Source of the DNA: Plantago ovata
Taxonomy: Eukaryota > Streptophyta > Magnoliopsida > Lamiales > Plantaginaceae
Assembly: GCA_028274465.1 (NCBI GenBank)
Contig: CM051455.1
Span: 114,427,547 to 114,491,546, forward strand
Reading direction: 5' to 3'
DNA length: 64,000 bases
Shown here: positions 20,428 through 32,948 of the stretch, in pieces
Numbering within the stretch: position 1 is the first letter of the stretch
Layout of the letters: each line of letters opens with the position of its first letter
Program-made: the position numbers and the translations under genes
Notes under the pieces: model-generated
Told to the model about the DNA's origin: nothing
The model's input: only the letters and a program-made list of their open reading frames with translations
Databases searched by the model: none

Positions 20428-23400
20428 TTAAACTCTTTCAGAGGATTTTCTCAAAATCTCTCTTACACTCTTCTCAGCAAGAGCAGTGAATTCAACACAA
20501 TCCTTCTCGTAGTTTTCCAGAAGCCTACGGACTTGTAGTTGAAGAATTCTTGCATTTTTGCAGACAGTATGATGATGCTTTTCAGCATTCATTTCCATGT
20601 AGTTAATTACCCACAAATGCATGCCCCAATTGCTGGCATGGAGAAGCTGTGTATCTGAAATGTTTCTCGGATGAATCTTTCTTAACCAGAGAAGATCTTC
20701 TTCTTGATCCTTAGCAGTGAGATAGAAGTACTCATAAGGAATCAATCCAAGTTTCTTCTTAGGTTTCTTTGTTACCGGGTCAGCATAGTAAGCGATGCCA
20801 GGTGGTTTTATCAAATCTGGTTCTTGTCTATATGTCTTACCAATGGCAACTCTTCTTATATGGACCTCAAGATTCAACCATTTCCCAGCAATATTTCTTG
20901 GGAGGGATTCTTCCCTTTGCTTTCTTTGGACCTTGAGTTCAATCCATTTGAACATCTGATTCAAAATGGTTGTAGGAAAGAACTCATTTACCAGCAAGTC
21001 TTCCAGCTTTAGGATCCAGCAACCATGAATGTTTCTGATCACATTCTGAGTGGTTTCATCATTGCTGGTCTTTGTATATTCAATGCCGGAGCCAATAGCA
21101 ATGCTGGCCAGCCTTTTCTCTTCCTGACTTTGCCTTCTTCTTCTTGTTTTAGCATTGTCTTGATCTCTTGCTGAAGAGTCAGACGAAAAATGCCTTGAGT
21201 GGCCAGACGGAGTTATGGCTGTTAAGGGTCTAGCTCTTATGGCTTGAGCTATTGTTTGATTGTCATCATCTTCTTCATCATCTTCATTCAGATTGTGATG
21301 ACTTTCATTGTGACAGAAATCTTGAGTTTCAGCAGCGGTTTCGTACTTGCTGAATTTAACTCAGTTTCTGCTTGTCTTTTAGAACTTTGCTCTCTTTGAG
21401 CAAGAGGTTCTAATGGAAGTGGCACATCAGCAGCAGGAGTAGGAGGGGTTTGATTACTCTTTCTAGTGTTCTTCTTTTCCCCCTTAGACATGGATTGCAA
21501 CATCGGAGTGATGTGCAGAGAATAAAAGTCATTGCAATTTTCAGCAAGAGTGTTGAGACTGTTATACTTCATGATGATTTCTTGTTGGTCAGAGTTCATT
21601 GTTGCTAACTCTTTTTGAATATTCATCATGTTCTCTTCATGTCTTTTCTCTGTTGCGGCCTTCTCATCCATAATATTCTGAGCTTTGACAAGAGCATTCT
21701 TTGCAAGCTTCAGCGCCTGACTTACATCTTCTTCATAGCTCTTGTGATAAAGACTTATGTCTCTTTGAGCTATTGTCAAAGTTGTAGTGCGTCTCAGCAC
21801 TGTAGCCAGTATCTTTCCAATGTCAAGTGGGCTCTCAGCAAGCAATGCCTCATCTTCAGCTTTGCAGGCATCATGGACTTGCTTTAGTGCTAGAATTCTG
21901 GGAGTAAACTCCTCAACTCTTGGGAACGACACTAAATGCGGTGTTAAGGAATGAACCTTAATTTCAGAAGAAAACTGATCATCACGCGTCAGCAATTCGG
22001 CTCTTAGACCATCGTCTAAATCATTGATGTAATCAGGAGGAGGAATCTGAACGACTTTTGGGTCTCTTTTGGATTGATCATCATCATTTTCTGACAAGTC
22101 ATCATCATCCTCAGATTCATCAAGTTGAGCGACTTTGGAGCCTTTGTCAGTAGCTTCACTTCCTTTTTGTTGAGTGGTTGCTGATGGCAACACTTCAGAC
22201 TCAACGACTGGAGTTTCACCAGTAGATAGTTGTTTCAATTGAGTTTGGGGCTCAATTACTGGAGTTTCGCTAGTAGTTAGTTTTAATTGAGTAGTTGCTG
22301 AAGGCAACGTTTGAGACTCAATAACTGGAGTTGCGCCAGTAGTAAGTGGAAGGGATGGAACTTCCTTCGATTTTGGTCTTGAAGATTCACCAATTTCCAG
22401 ATCCTGCGTATGCCTTGCATGGATCACGAGACTATTTTGTAGAGCTCGTTGGTAATCTTCATCTTCTTCATCCTAATCTTCAAGGTTTTCTTCAGTAACC
22501 TTGGCATCAGAAACTGGACTCTTGCCATTTTTCAAGGCAACCCTTCTTCTGGCGTATTCTTCTTCAGTATCAGCACCTTGTACAGGTGCTTGATTTTCAG
22601 CATCAGCAGGAGGAGGTTGAGATTCTTGCTGAGATTGTTGTTATTCAGCTTGCTGATTGTCAGAGGGATTAGTTTCAGCAGCTGTTAACTTTAATCCACC
22701 AGCACCAGGACTTGGACCTTGATTGTCATCATCGTCATCCTTTTTGTCCTTAGAATCTTTCCCTTCATCATCACTGGGATCAGTGGGAATGTTCTCATCT
22801 TCTTCTTCTTCTTCTTCTTCATCATCTGTCAGAATGACTAGCTCAACATGCTTGTATAAAGCAACACCAATTCCTCTTCCTCAGTTAATTTGTGGGGATC
22901 AGCCACCACAGGAACAAAAAGACCTTTGAGCATCACAGCTTGTTCAGCTGGAGAGGCACTCTTAAATTTGGCCTTCATATTCTCTCTGATTTGAGCAATC
23001 AGATTTGAGCTCATTTGCTGAGAATATGTCATTTCTTCAGGAAGGATGGAGTGGACAAATGTTTCGAGCTTTAACAGTGAAGATCTCTTTTTCTCATTTG
23101 AGAGATGAAGGTGAAGATCTGAGAAGTCCATTCTCCTATATCTTTGCCAGTTGCTGACGAACTTAGCAACTCTTGACAAAGTTGTCCTCTTGAAGCTCAA
23201 GTAAAGTTCTTCAGAACTTACTTGCTGATCTTCAGTGATGAGTACCACTTCAGTGGTCTCCTTTTGAGCCTGAAAAAGAATTTTATTTAGATCAGGATTG
23301 GTTTGGAGAATTGTTTTAGAGTTTAAATCTGAAACATGAATTACCTGCTGAGAGTCAGCAAGCTCATGTAGTACAATTTCCATTCCATGAGGAGCTTGAG

Positions 23401-25704
23401 TAGCATCCTCCATTTGTTCATCCTGAAATAAATTAAAATTAGACACAAGTACTAAGCTGTCAAACTTAGTTTTTATACCAAAATTATTAACTACCTGCTG
23501 AGCAAGGAGTGTTGGTTCTGGTGCAGAGGCTTCAGCAACCATCTGACTTGCATCTTGAGAAGTCTGTAGAGAAAGAATAATCTTAGCAAAAGAACAATTT
23601 TCAGAAATTGAAGTTTTACTGATGGTTGAATTAACTACCTGCTGAGGAAGGACAGGTTGTGGCTCAGTCCTTTCAGCATTAACAGTTTCTTCAGCTTCTT
23701 GGACTGTTTCTTCAGCAGACTTCTGATTTTGCTCTAACTGAGAAAGCTGTGCGGTTTCAGCAATCTCCCTTATCTCTGAATTGACAAGTTGAGCAGAAGC
23801 ATCTTGACCTTTAAGCTCACTGCTTGTCATGAAGAGATCAATTGACTTGTTGGATGATTCTTCAATCTCCAACTCCATTTGTTTGCTTAAATCTTCCAGT
23901 ACAAGCTGGACTTTGTCAATTGAAGTCTTGGGTGAACTTGGGCCAGTATTCTCAGCATCAAGAGATGCGTCTTTGAATAATGCTTCTTGAGTTTCAGCAA
24001 CTTCAGGAACAGGAACCATTGCTATCTCAGCAACTGGTCCATCAGCAAGCTGGGTTTCAGCAACTTGATGAGTTGCTTGTTCAGCAACCATCTGTTCAGC
24101 AGCATCAGCAAGTGCCGCTCTTTGCAGATCAGCAGCAATGTCGCTTACTGGTTCCATGGTTTGATCATCTAGATTTTCTACAATGTAGATATCTGGGACT
24201 TGGGCAGGAATTTCATTTCCACTACCTTGTGGTCTATTCTCAGTAGAGTTATCAACGTTAAGTTGATTGTTGAAGGCTTCCGCAAACACTTCAACATTGC
24301 TGATGTATGTTTCAGTAATTATTTCAGCAACATCTACTGGCAAATGCGTTTCAGCATTTGTCTGGGAATTGACTGAGGAGTCTTGGACATTGGGGACTGA
24401 CTGAGAAGCCAGTGTCTTCTTTCTTTTATTACTTGTCCGTTTCCTCTTAGGTACGGGATTTGCTGATGACGCTGCAGTTTGAGTGTCATCATCAGCTTTC
24501 CTCTTTTTCTTTTAGATTTCTCCAGTTTCCCAGAGTCATCTATTGTTGCATTTTCAGCAACGGCTGTTGTACACGTACCTTGTTGATTTTCTACAGCAGT
24601 TTCATTTGTGTTACCACCTCCAACAGCAGTTTCCTCTCTAAGTTGCTGAGTGGTAACATCTGCAGCTGTTGTATACCTTTCTTGCTGGCTTGTGCTGACA
24701 ACATTTGCAGTTGTTGTCTTCTTGGTTTTCTTACCAGCAATCTTAGGTACATTCTGCTTGTAGAAAGATCTTCCCACATTGCACACAGATTTCTTGATTG
24801 GCAATGGGTTTCTTAGCTGAATCCTGAAATGTTCAAGAATATAGCATATCTTGATTCCATACATAACTGGAAAGGAAGGTGAGACCTTGTTGTCTTCTAC
24901 CTTTACTTTAAACTTAGTAACACAATCAACAAGCCTGTTGAAAATGTACTTAGCCCAGTTAAGTTCCGATTTATTTTCATAGATATGCATCAGCAATGGC
25001 CATCTTCTCAGGCCTACTTGGTCAATTCCTCCAACTTGGGAGTCAAGAACTTTAATCAGTAGCAGAGCTACTAGACCAAGTGAATGGCAGAGATGCTTTC
25101 TCTTAACGTGCTTTGTCCAAGCCACGGGAGCTATCTCGCCTTTCTTCATTTTTGCATTTCTGACGTCACTGTAGAAAGTTTCAATTTCTTCGTCAGAAGC
25201 AGTGACGTCATCTTCAGTTCCAGTGGTTGGAATCTGAAAAATCTCCGCTAAATCAGTCCATTTCAGGACGATTTGCGTGTTCTGGACTGTAGTAAAGATC
25301 ACTTTTTCAGAGACTCCTTTACTATCAGTAAGTGACTGGATTTCTGCATTATTGTAGAATTCCATAGTATCAATCATGCTCACTTGTTTAGTGCGAGCAG
25401 AGATAAAGTTCATGAGGCCTTGCTGCTTGATGAACTCAAGCGCCTCTTCATTTTGGTCATCAAGTTCTTGTTCATAAAAGTACCTAATGTACTTTTCTTT
25501 TGCAAATCCTCCCCATTGCATCAACATCTCACACTTTGTAGTGTCAAGATATGACGGAGGCATAGGTTTTACAGTGATTCGGTCGTTTTTCAACACAACT
25601 TTCGCTGTGTCTTGGGTCAGAGAAGTCACCGGAGCAATGCGTGTTTCAGCACTGTCAACCTTTGACGATTTTGAGGAGTTAGATGACTGTCTTTTGGGAA
25701 CCAT
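20428..25704 (-). mobile_element. Element A env-like region (about 5.3 kb of open frames after pol)
   Basis: Several long adjacent minus-strand frames fill this region. The first (starting at 25704) opens MVPKRQSSKSSKSSKVDSAE and holds the conserved MLMQWGGFAKEKYIRYFYEQ and MYGIKICYILEHFRIQLRNP segments. The next is rich in Gln, Glu and Ala. A third has a probable coiled coil around EKRHEENMMNIQKELATMNS. The last contains NIAGKWLNLEVHIRRVAIGK and is of unknown type. SIRE-lineage copia elements are known to carry an env-like ORF after pol. I see no clear signal peptide or transmembrane helix, so a true envelope is not shown. It is a fossil with a few breaks. Three GT...AG-bounded segments in it look like short introns (23270-23344, 23423-23494, 23564-23638). 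Confidence 0.75.
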
Positions 25705-27022
25705 TTCTTATATAGAGCAAGAAATTGTACGAAAAGATATAGTTTGCTTTTTGACCGGAGGTACAATAGTTTCAGGCTAGAAATTGCAGAGAAAGGAAAT
25801 GTGAGTTAAAGAATTTTGTCATTTCTCTAACTCCTTCTTTATATAGTGTCTCTGGTGTGTGAGAAACTCAATCGATTTGAGCTCTCAGCAAGGGTAAAAC
25901 AGAGAAACACTGGAGATAGTGGAGCCTTTGCATTGAATGCGTAGTGGCCCACTAACTAAAACCGTCAGAGCCCTCTCTCTCTTTGTTTTGTTAGCCGTTA
26001 GATTAATAACTCCTTTTAATCAATGGCCACGATTGAATTTCATGTCATGATTTATTGCGAGTTTATCTGTGCCAGCTTAACGTCACAAATTGATTTTACC
26101 GAGTAATAAGGGATAGATTGCTTGCTGAAATAGACAAGAATTTTTTCAGCGAGTTTGAATTAACAATCTAGATACTTGCTGAAAGTTCCCCCTTACTTAG
26201 ATATCTCACATTTTCTAAGTTTAAAAGATATTTCTGATTTCCCGTATCAGTAAATTCTTTTTGCGCTTTGAGACATCCTTTGGTAAAATCTGAGAGATGA
26301 GATTTTGCTCTTTTTCTGAATTCCCGTTTCAGAAAATTCCTTTGATACTTGAATACCTGTTTCAGTATCTTTTGATTGTCTAAGTACCCGTCTCAGCAAT
26401 CCTTAAGTTCTTTCACTTACTGAGTTCCTGTCTCAGCAAGTGATCAAGTTTCCTAACAAATACCTGTTTTGAAGGAATTACTTGCTGAATGCCTGTTTCA
26501 GCAATCATGTTGTGACTTATCATTTCTTAGAAAAAATCAGTGAATTGGTCTTTTGGACAGGAATACTTTGGCTTGCTGAATACCTTGTTTCAGCATTCTG
26601 CCAAGTGTATCCTTTATTGAGGTAGTTCAATCAATCCAAGGTTATACCTTAGCATTGCGAACCTATTATCCGGTAGGGGCTTGGTAAAGATGTCAGCAAG
26701 CTGATCTTCAGTACCTACTTTCACAACCTCAATATCACCTTTTTCCACATGATCTCTAATGAAATGATGTCTAATATCAATGTGCTTGGTCCTAGAGTGA
26801 AACTTAGGATTTTGCGTAATTGCAATAGCACTTGTATTATCACAAAAGATTGGTGTTTTCTTTGCAGAAATACCATAATCTCTTAATTGTTGCTGAATCC
26901 ATAGGATTTGAGCTGTGCAACAACCAGCTGCAATGTATTCAGATTCAGTAGATGAATTGGCGACACACGTTTGCTTCTTGCTGAACCATGATATTAATCT
27001 AGTACCCAAAAACTGACAAGTT
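24620..27022 (-). repeat. Array unit 1 (2,403 bp)
   Basis: This unit is the leftmost and runs into the unduplicated env-like region. It lacks the 12 bp accggagcagtc duplication near the env-like start and has the tacattctg and cacacagatt variants. Confidence 0.95.
25837..25845 (-). promoter_or_regulatory. Internal TATA box before the env-like frame
   Basis: On the minus strand TATATAAAG lies 133 bp before the env-like ATG. The same box occurs in every tandem unit, at 28250-28258, 30664-30672, 33065-33073 and 35479-35487, and in element B (plus strand) at 55350-55358, about 131 bp before the ATG at 55489. A shared internal promoter for the env-like frame is a plausible reading; no transcription data are visible. 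Confidence 0.45.
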
Positions 27023-28117
27023 CCAACAGCAGTTTCATCTCTAAGTTGCTGAGTGGTAACATCTGCAGCTGTTGTATACCTTTCTTGCTGGCTTGTGCTG
27101 ACAACATTTGCAGTTGTTGTCTTCTTGGTTTTCTTACCAGCAATCTTAGGTACATTCTGCTTGTAGAAAGATCTTCCCACATTGCACACAAATTTCTTGA
27201 TTGGCAATGGGTTTCTTAGCTGAATCCTGAAATGTTCAAGAATATAGCATATCTTGATTCCATACATAACTGGAAAGGAAGGTGAGACCTTGTTGTCTTC
27301 TACCTTTACTTTAAACTTAGTAACACAATCAACAACCCTGTTGAAAATGTACTTAGCCCAGTTAAGTTCCGATTTATTTTCATAGATATGCATCAGCAAT
27401 GGCCATCTTCTCAGGCCTACTTGGTCAATTCCTCCAACTTGGGAGTCAAGAACTTTAATCAGTAGCAGAGCTACTAGACCAAGTGAATGGCAGAGATGCT
27501 TTCTCTTAACGTGCTTTGTCCAAGCCACGGGAGCTATCTCGCCTTTCTTCATTTTGCATTTCTGACGTCACTGTAGAAAGTTTCAATTTCTTGGTCAGAA
27601 GCAGTGACGTCATCTTCAGTTCCAGTGGTTGGAATCTGAAAAATCTCCGCTAAATCAGTCCATTTCAGGACGATTTGCGTGTTCTGAACTGTAGTAAAGA
27701 TCACTTTTTCAGAGACTCCTTTACTATCAGTAAGTGACTGGATTTCTGCATTATTGTAGAATTCCATAGTATCAATCATGCTCACTTGTTTAGTGCGAGC
27801 AGAGATAAGTTCATGAGGCCTTGCTGCTTGATGAACTCAAGCGCCTCTTCATTTTGGTCATCAAGTTCTTGTTCATAAAAGTACCTAATGTACTTTTCTT
27901 TTGCAAATCCTCCCCATTGCATCAACATCTTACACTTTGTAGTGTCAAGATATGACGGAGGCATAGGTTTTACAGTGATTCGGTCGTTTTTCAACACAAC
28001 TTTCGCTGTGTCTTGGGTCAGAGAAGTCACCGGAGCAGTCACCGGAGCAATGCGTGTTTCAGCACTGTCAACCTTTGACGATTTTGAGGACTTAGATGAC
28101 TGTCTTTTGGGAACCAT
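26614..28117 (-). mobile_element. Chimeric env-like/RNase H frame, unit junction 1-2 (broken)
   Basis: The junction between array units places the N-terminal 370 residues of the env-like frame ahead of the last 130 residues of RNase H in the same reading frame. This copy is broken, with about two breaks. Its parts are otherwise nearly identical to the three open copies that follow. Confidence 0.8.
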
Positions 28118-29434
28118 TTCTTATATAGAGCAAGAAATTGTACGAAAAGAGATAGTTTGCTTTTTGACCGGAGGTACAATAGTTTCAGGCTAGAAATTGC
28201 AGAGAAAGGAAATGTGAGTTAAAGAATTTTGTCATTTCTCTAACTCCTTCTTTATATAGTGTCTCTGGTGTGTGAGAAACTCAATCGATTTGAGCTCTCA
28301 GCAAGGGTAAAACAGAGAAACACTGGAGATAGTGGAGCCTTTGCATTGAATGCGTAGTGGCCCACTAACTAAAACCGTCAGAGCCCTCTCTCTCTTTGTT
28401 TTGTTAGCCGTTAGATTAATAACTCCTTTTAATCAATGGCCACGATTGAATTTCATGTCATGATTTATTGCGAGTTTATCTGTGCCAGCTTAACGTCACA
28501 AATTGATTTTACCGAGTAATAAGGGATAGATTGCTTGCTGAAATAGACAAGAATTTTTTCAGCGAGTTTGAATTAACAATCTAGATACTTGCTGAAAGTT
28601 CCCCCTTACTTAGATATCTCACATTTTCTAAGTTTAAAAGATATTTCTGATTTCCCGTATCAGTAAATTCTTTTGCGCTTTGAGACATCCTTTGGTAAAA
28701 TCTGAGAGATGAGATTTTCCTCTTTTTCTGAATTCCCGTTTCAGAAAATTCCTTTGATACTTGAATACCTGTTTCAGTATCTTTTGATTGTCTAAGTACC
28801 CGTCTCAGCAATCCTTAAGTTCTTTCACTTACTGAGTTCCTGTCTCAGCAAGTGATCAAGTTTCCTAACAAATACCTGTTTTGAAGGAATTACTTGCTGA
28901 ATGCCTGTTTCAGCAATCATGTTGTGACTTATCATTTCTTAGAAAAAATCAGTGAATTGGTCTTTTGGACAGGAATACTTTGGCTTGCTGAATACCTTGT
29001 TTCAGCATTCTGCCAAGTGTATCCTTTATTGAGGTAGTTCAATCAATCCAAGGTTATACCTTAGCATTGCGAACCTATTATCCGGTAGGGGCTTGGTAAA
29101 GATGTCAGCAAGCTGATCTTCAGTACCTACTTTCACAACCTCAATATCACCTTTTTCCACATGATCTCTAATGAAATGATGTCTAATATCAATGTGCTTG
29201 GTCCTAGAGTGAAACTTAGGATTTTGCGTAATTGCAATAGCACTTGTATTATCACAAAAGATTGGTGTTTTCTTTGCAGAAATACCATAATCTCTTAATT
29301 GTTGCTGAATCCATAGGATTTGAGCTGTGCAACAACCAGCTGCAATGTATTCAGATTCAGTAGATGAATTGGCGACACACGTTTGCTTCTTGCTGAACCA
29401 TGATATTAATCTAGTACCCAAAAACTGACAAGTT
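27023..29434 (-). repeat. Array unit 2 (2,412 bp)
   Basis: This unit carries the 12 bp duplication near the env-like start and the cacacaaatt variant, which it shares with unit 3 only. Confidence 0.95.
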
Positions 29435-30531
29435 CCAACAGCAGTTTCATCTCTAAGTTGCTGAGTGGTAACATCTGCAGCTGTTGTATACCTTTCTTGC
29501 TGGCTTGTGCTGACAACATTTGCAGTTGTTGTCTTCTTGGTTTTCTTACCAGCAATCTTAGGTACATTCTGCTTGTAGAAAGATCTTCCCACATTGCACA
29601 CAAATTTCTTGATTGGCAATGGGTTTCTTAGCTGAATCCTGAAATGTTCAAGAATATAGCATATCTTGATTCCATACATAACTGGAAAGGAAGGTGAGAC
29701 CTTGTTGTCTTCTACCTTTACTTTAAACTTAGTAACACAATCAACAAGCCTGTTGAAAATGTACTTAGCCCAGTTAAGTTCCGATTTATTTTCATAGATA
29801 TGCATCAGCAATGGCCATCTTCTCAGGCCTACTTGGTCAATTCCTCCAACTTGGGAGTCAAGAACTTTAATCAGTAGCAGAGCTACTAGACCAAGTGAAT
29901 GGCAGAGATGCTTTCTCTTAACGTGCTTTGTCCAAGCCACGGGAGCTATCTCGCCTTTCTTCATTTTTGCATTTCTGACGTCACTGTAGAAAGTTTCAAT
30001 TTCTTGGTCAGAAGCAGTGACGTCATCTTCAGTTCCAGTGGTTGGAATCTGAAAAATCTCCGCTAAATCAGTCCATTTCAGGACGATTTGCGTGTTCTGA
30101 ACTGTAGTAAAGATCACTTTTTCAGAGACTCCTTTACTATCAGTAAGTGACTGGATTTCTGCATTATTGTAGAATTCCATAGTATCAATCATGCTCACTT
30201 GTTTAGTGCGAGCAGAGATAAAGTTCATGAGGCCTTGCTGCTTGATGAACTCAAGCGCCTCTTCATTTTGGTCATCAAGTTCTTGTTCATAAAAGTACCT
30301 AATGTACTTTTCTTTTGCAAATCCTCCCCATTGCATCAACATCTTACACTTTGTAGTGTCAAGATATGACGGAGGCATAGGTTTTACAGTGATTCGGTCG
30401 TTTTTCAACACAACTTTCGCTGTGTCTTGGGTCAGAGAAGTCACCGGAGCAGTCACCGGAGCAATGCGTGTTTCAGCACTGTCAACCTTTGACGATTTTG
30501 AGGACTTAGATGACTGTCTTTTGGGAACCAT
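29026..30531 (-). mobile_element. Chimeric env-like/RNase H frame, unit junction 2-3 (open, 501 codons)
   Basis: The frame begins MVPKRQSSKSSKSSKVDSAE and runs through the env-like WTDLAEIFQIP and MYGIKICYILEHF segments. Past the junction it reads [55 protein letters not shown] and ends QLADIFTKPLPDNRF...LIELPQ. The RNase H part keeps only the last portion of the fold. It is preceded by the internal TATA box at 30664-30672. It is a by-product of tandem duplication; whether it is translated is unknown. Confidence 0.85.
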
Positions 30532-31848
30532 TTCTTATATAGAGCAAGAAATTGTACGAAAAGAGATAGTTTGCTTTTTGACCGGAGGTACAATAGTTTC
30601 AGGCTAGAAATTGCAGAGAAAGGAAATGTGAGTTAAAGAATTTTGTCATTTCTCTAACTCCTTCTTTATATAGTGTCTCTGGTGTGTGAGAAACTCAATC
30701 GATTTGAGCTCTCAGCAAGGGTAAAACAGAGAAACACTGGAGATAGTGGAGCCTTTGCATTGAATGCGTAGTGGCCCACTAACTAAAACCGTCAGAGCCC
30801 TCTCTCTCTTTGTTTTGTTAGCCGTTAGATTAATAACTCCTTTTAATCAATGGCCACGATTGAATTTCATGTCATGATTTATTGCGAGTTTATCTGTGCC
30901 AGCTTAACGTCACAAATTGATTTTACCGAGTAATAAGGGATAGATTGCTTGCTGAAATAGACAAGAATTTTTTCAGCGAGTTTGAATTAACAATCTAGAT
31001 ACTTGCTGAAAGTTCCCCCTTACTTAGATATCTCACATTTTCTAAGTTTAAAAGATATTTCTGATTTCCCGTATCAGTAAATTCTTTTTGCGCTTTGAGA
31101 CATCCTTTGGTAAAATCTGAGAGATGAGATTTTCCTCTTTTTCTGAATTCCCGTTTCAGAAAATTCCTTTGATACTTGAATACCTGTTTCAGTATCTTTT
31201 GATTGTCTAAGTACCCGTCTCAGCAATCCTTAAGTTCTTTCACTTACTGAGTTCCTGTCTCAGCAAGTGATCAAGTTTCCTAACAAATACCTGTTTGAAG
31301 GAATTACTTGCTGAATGCCTGTTTCAGCAATCATGTTGTGACTTATCATTTCTTAGAAAAAATCAGTGAATTGGTCTTTTGGACAGGAATACTTTGGCTT
31401 GCTGAATACCTTGTTTCAGCATTCTGCCAAGTGTATCCTTTATTGAGGTAGTTCAATCAATCCAAGGTTATACCTTAGCATTGCGAACCTATTATCCGGT
31501 AGGGGCTTGGTAAAGATGTCAGCAAGCTGATCTTCAGTACCTACTTTCACAACCTCAATATCACCTTTTTCCACATGATCTCTAATGAAATGATGTCTAA
31601 TATCAATGTGCTTGGTCCTAGAGTGAAACTTAGGATTTTGCGTAATTGCAATAGCACTTGTATTATCACAAAAGATTGGTGTTTTCTTTGCAGAAATACC
31701 ATAATCTCTTAATTGTTGCTGAATCCATAGGATTTGAGCTGTGCAACAACCAGCTGCAATGTATTCAGATTCAGTAGATGAATTGGCGACACACGTTTGC
31801 TTCTTGCTGAACCATGATATTAATCTAGTACCCAAAAACTGACAAGTT
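29435..31848 (-). repeat. Array unit 3 (2,414 bp)
   Basis: This unit shares the 12 bp duplication and the cacacaaatt variant with unit 2 and is nearly identical to it. Confidence 0.95.
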
Positions 31849-32948
31849 CCAACAGCAGTTTCATCTCTAAGTTGCTGAGTGGTAACATCTGCAGCTGTTG
31901 TATACCTTTCTTGCTGGCTTGTGCTGACAACATTTGCAGTTGTTGTCTTCTTGGTTTTCTTACCAGCAATCTTAGGTGCATTCTGCTTGTAGAAAGATCT
32001 TCCCACATTGCACACAGATTTCTTGATTGGCAATGGGTTTCTTAGCTGAATCCTGAAATGTTCAAGAATATAGCATATCTTGATTCCATACATAACTGGA
32101 AAGGAAGGTGAGACCTTGTTGTCTTCTACCTTTACTTTAAACTTAGTAACACAATCAACAAGCCTGTTGAAAATGTACTTAGCCCAGTTAAGTTCCGATT
32201 TATTTTCATAGATATGCATCAGCAATGGCCATCTTCTCAGGCCTACTTGGTCAATTCCTCCAACTTGGGAGTCAAGAACTTTAATCAGTAGCAGAGCTAC
32301 TAGACCAAGTGAATGGCAGAGATGCTTTCTCTTAACGTGCTTTGTCCAAGCCACGGGAGCTATCTCGCCTTTCTTCATTTTTGCATTTCTGACGTCACTG
32401 TAGAAAGTTTCAATTTCTTGGTCAGAAGCAGTGACGTCATCTTCAGTTCCAGTGGTTGGAATCTGAAAAATCTCCGCTAAATCAGTCCATTTCAGGACGA
32501 TTTGCGTGTTCTGAACTGTAGTAAAGATCACTTTTTCAGAGACTCCTTTACTATCAGTAAGTGACTGGATTTCTGCATTATTGTAGAATTCCATAGTATC
32601 AATCATGCTCACTTGTTTAGTGCGAGCAGAGATAAAGTTCATGAGGCCTTGCTGCTTGATGAACTCAAGCGCCTCTTCATTTTGGTCATCAAGTTCTTGT
32701 TCATAAAAGTACCTAATGTACTTTTCTTTTGCAAATCCTCCCCATTGCATCAACATCTTACACTTTGTAGTGTCAAGATATGACGGAGGCATAGGTTTTA
32801 CAGTGATTCGGTCGTTTTTCAACACAACTTTCGCTGTGTCTTGGGTCAGAGAAGTCACCGGAGCAATGCGTGTTTCAGCACTGTCAACCTTTGACGATTT
32901 TGAGGACTTAGATGACTGTCTTTTGGAACCATTTCTTATATAGAGCAA
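31440..32948 (-). mobile_element. Chimeric env-like/RNase H frame, unit junction 3-4 (open, 502 codons)
   Basis: This is the same fusion, with a slightly different N-terminus (MLYIRNGSKRQSSKSSK) and without the repeated APVTAPVT, matching the missing 12 bp in unit 4. The rest is nearly identical to the copies at 29026-30531 and 33841-35346. Confidence 0.85.

Noticed and set aside
23980-24246. Gln-rich frame on the plus strand
   Set aside because: It is the antisense shadow of the Gln/Ala-rich env-like frame, caused by CAGCAA repeats.
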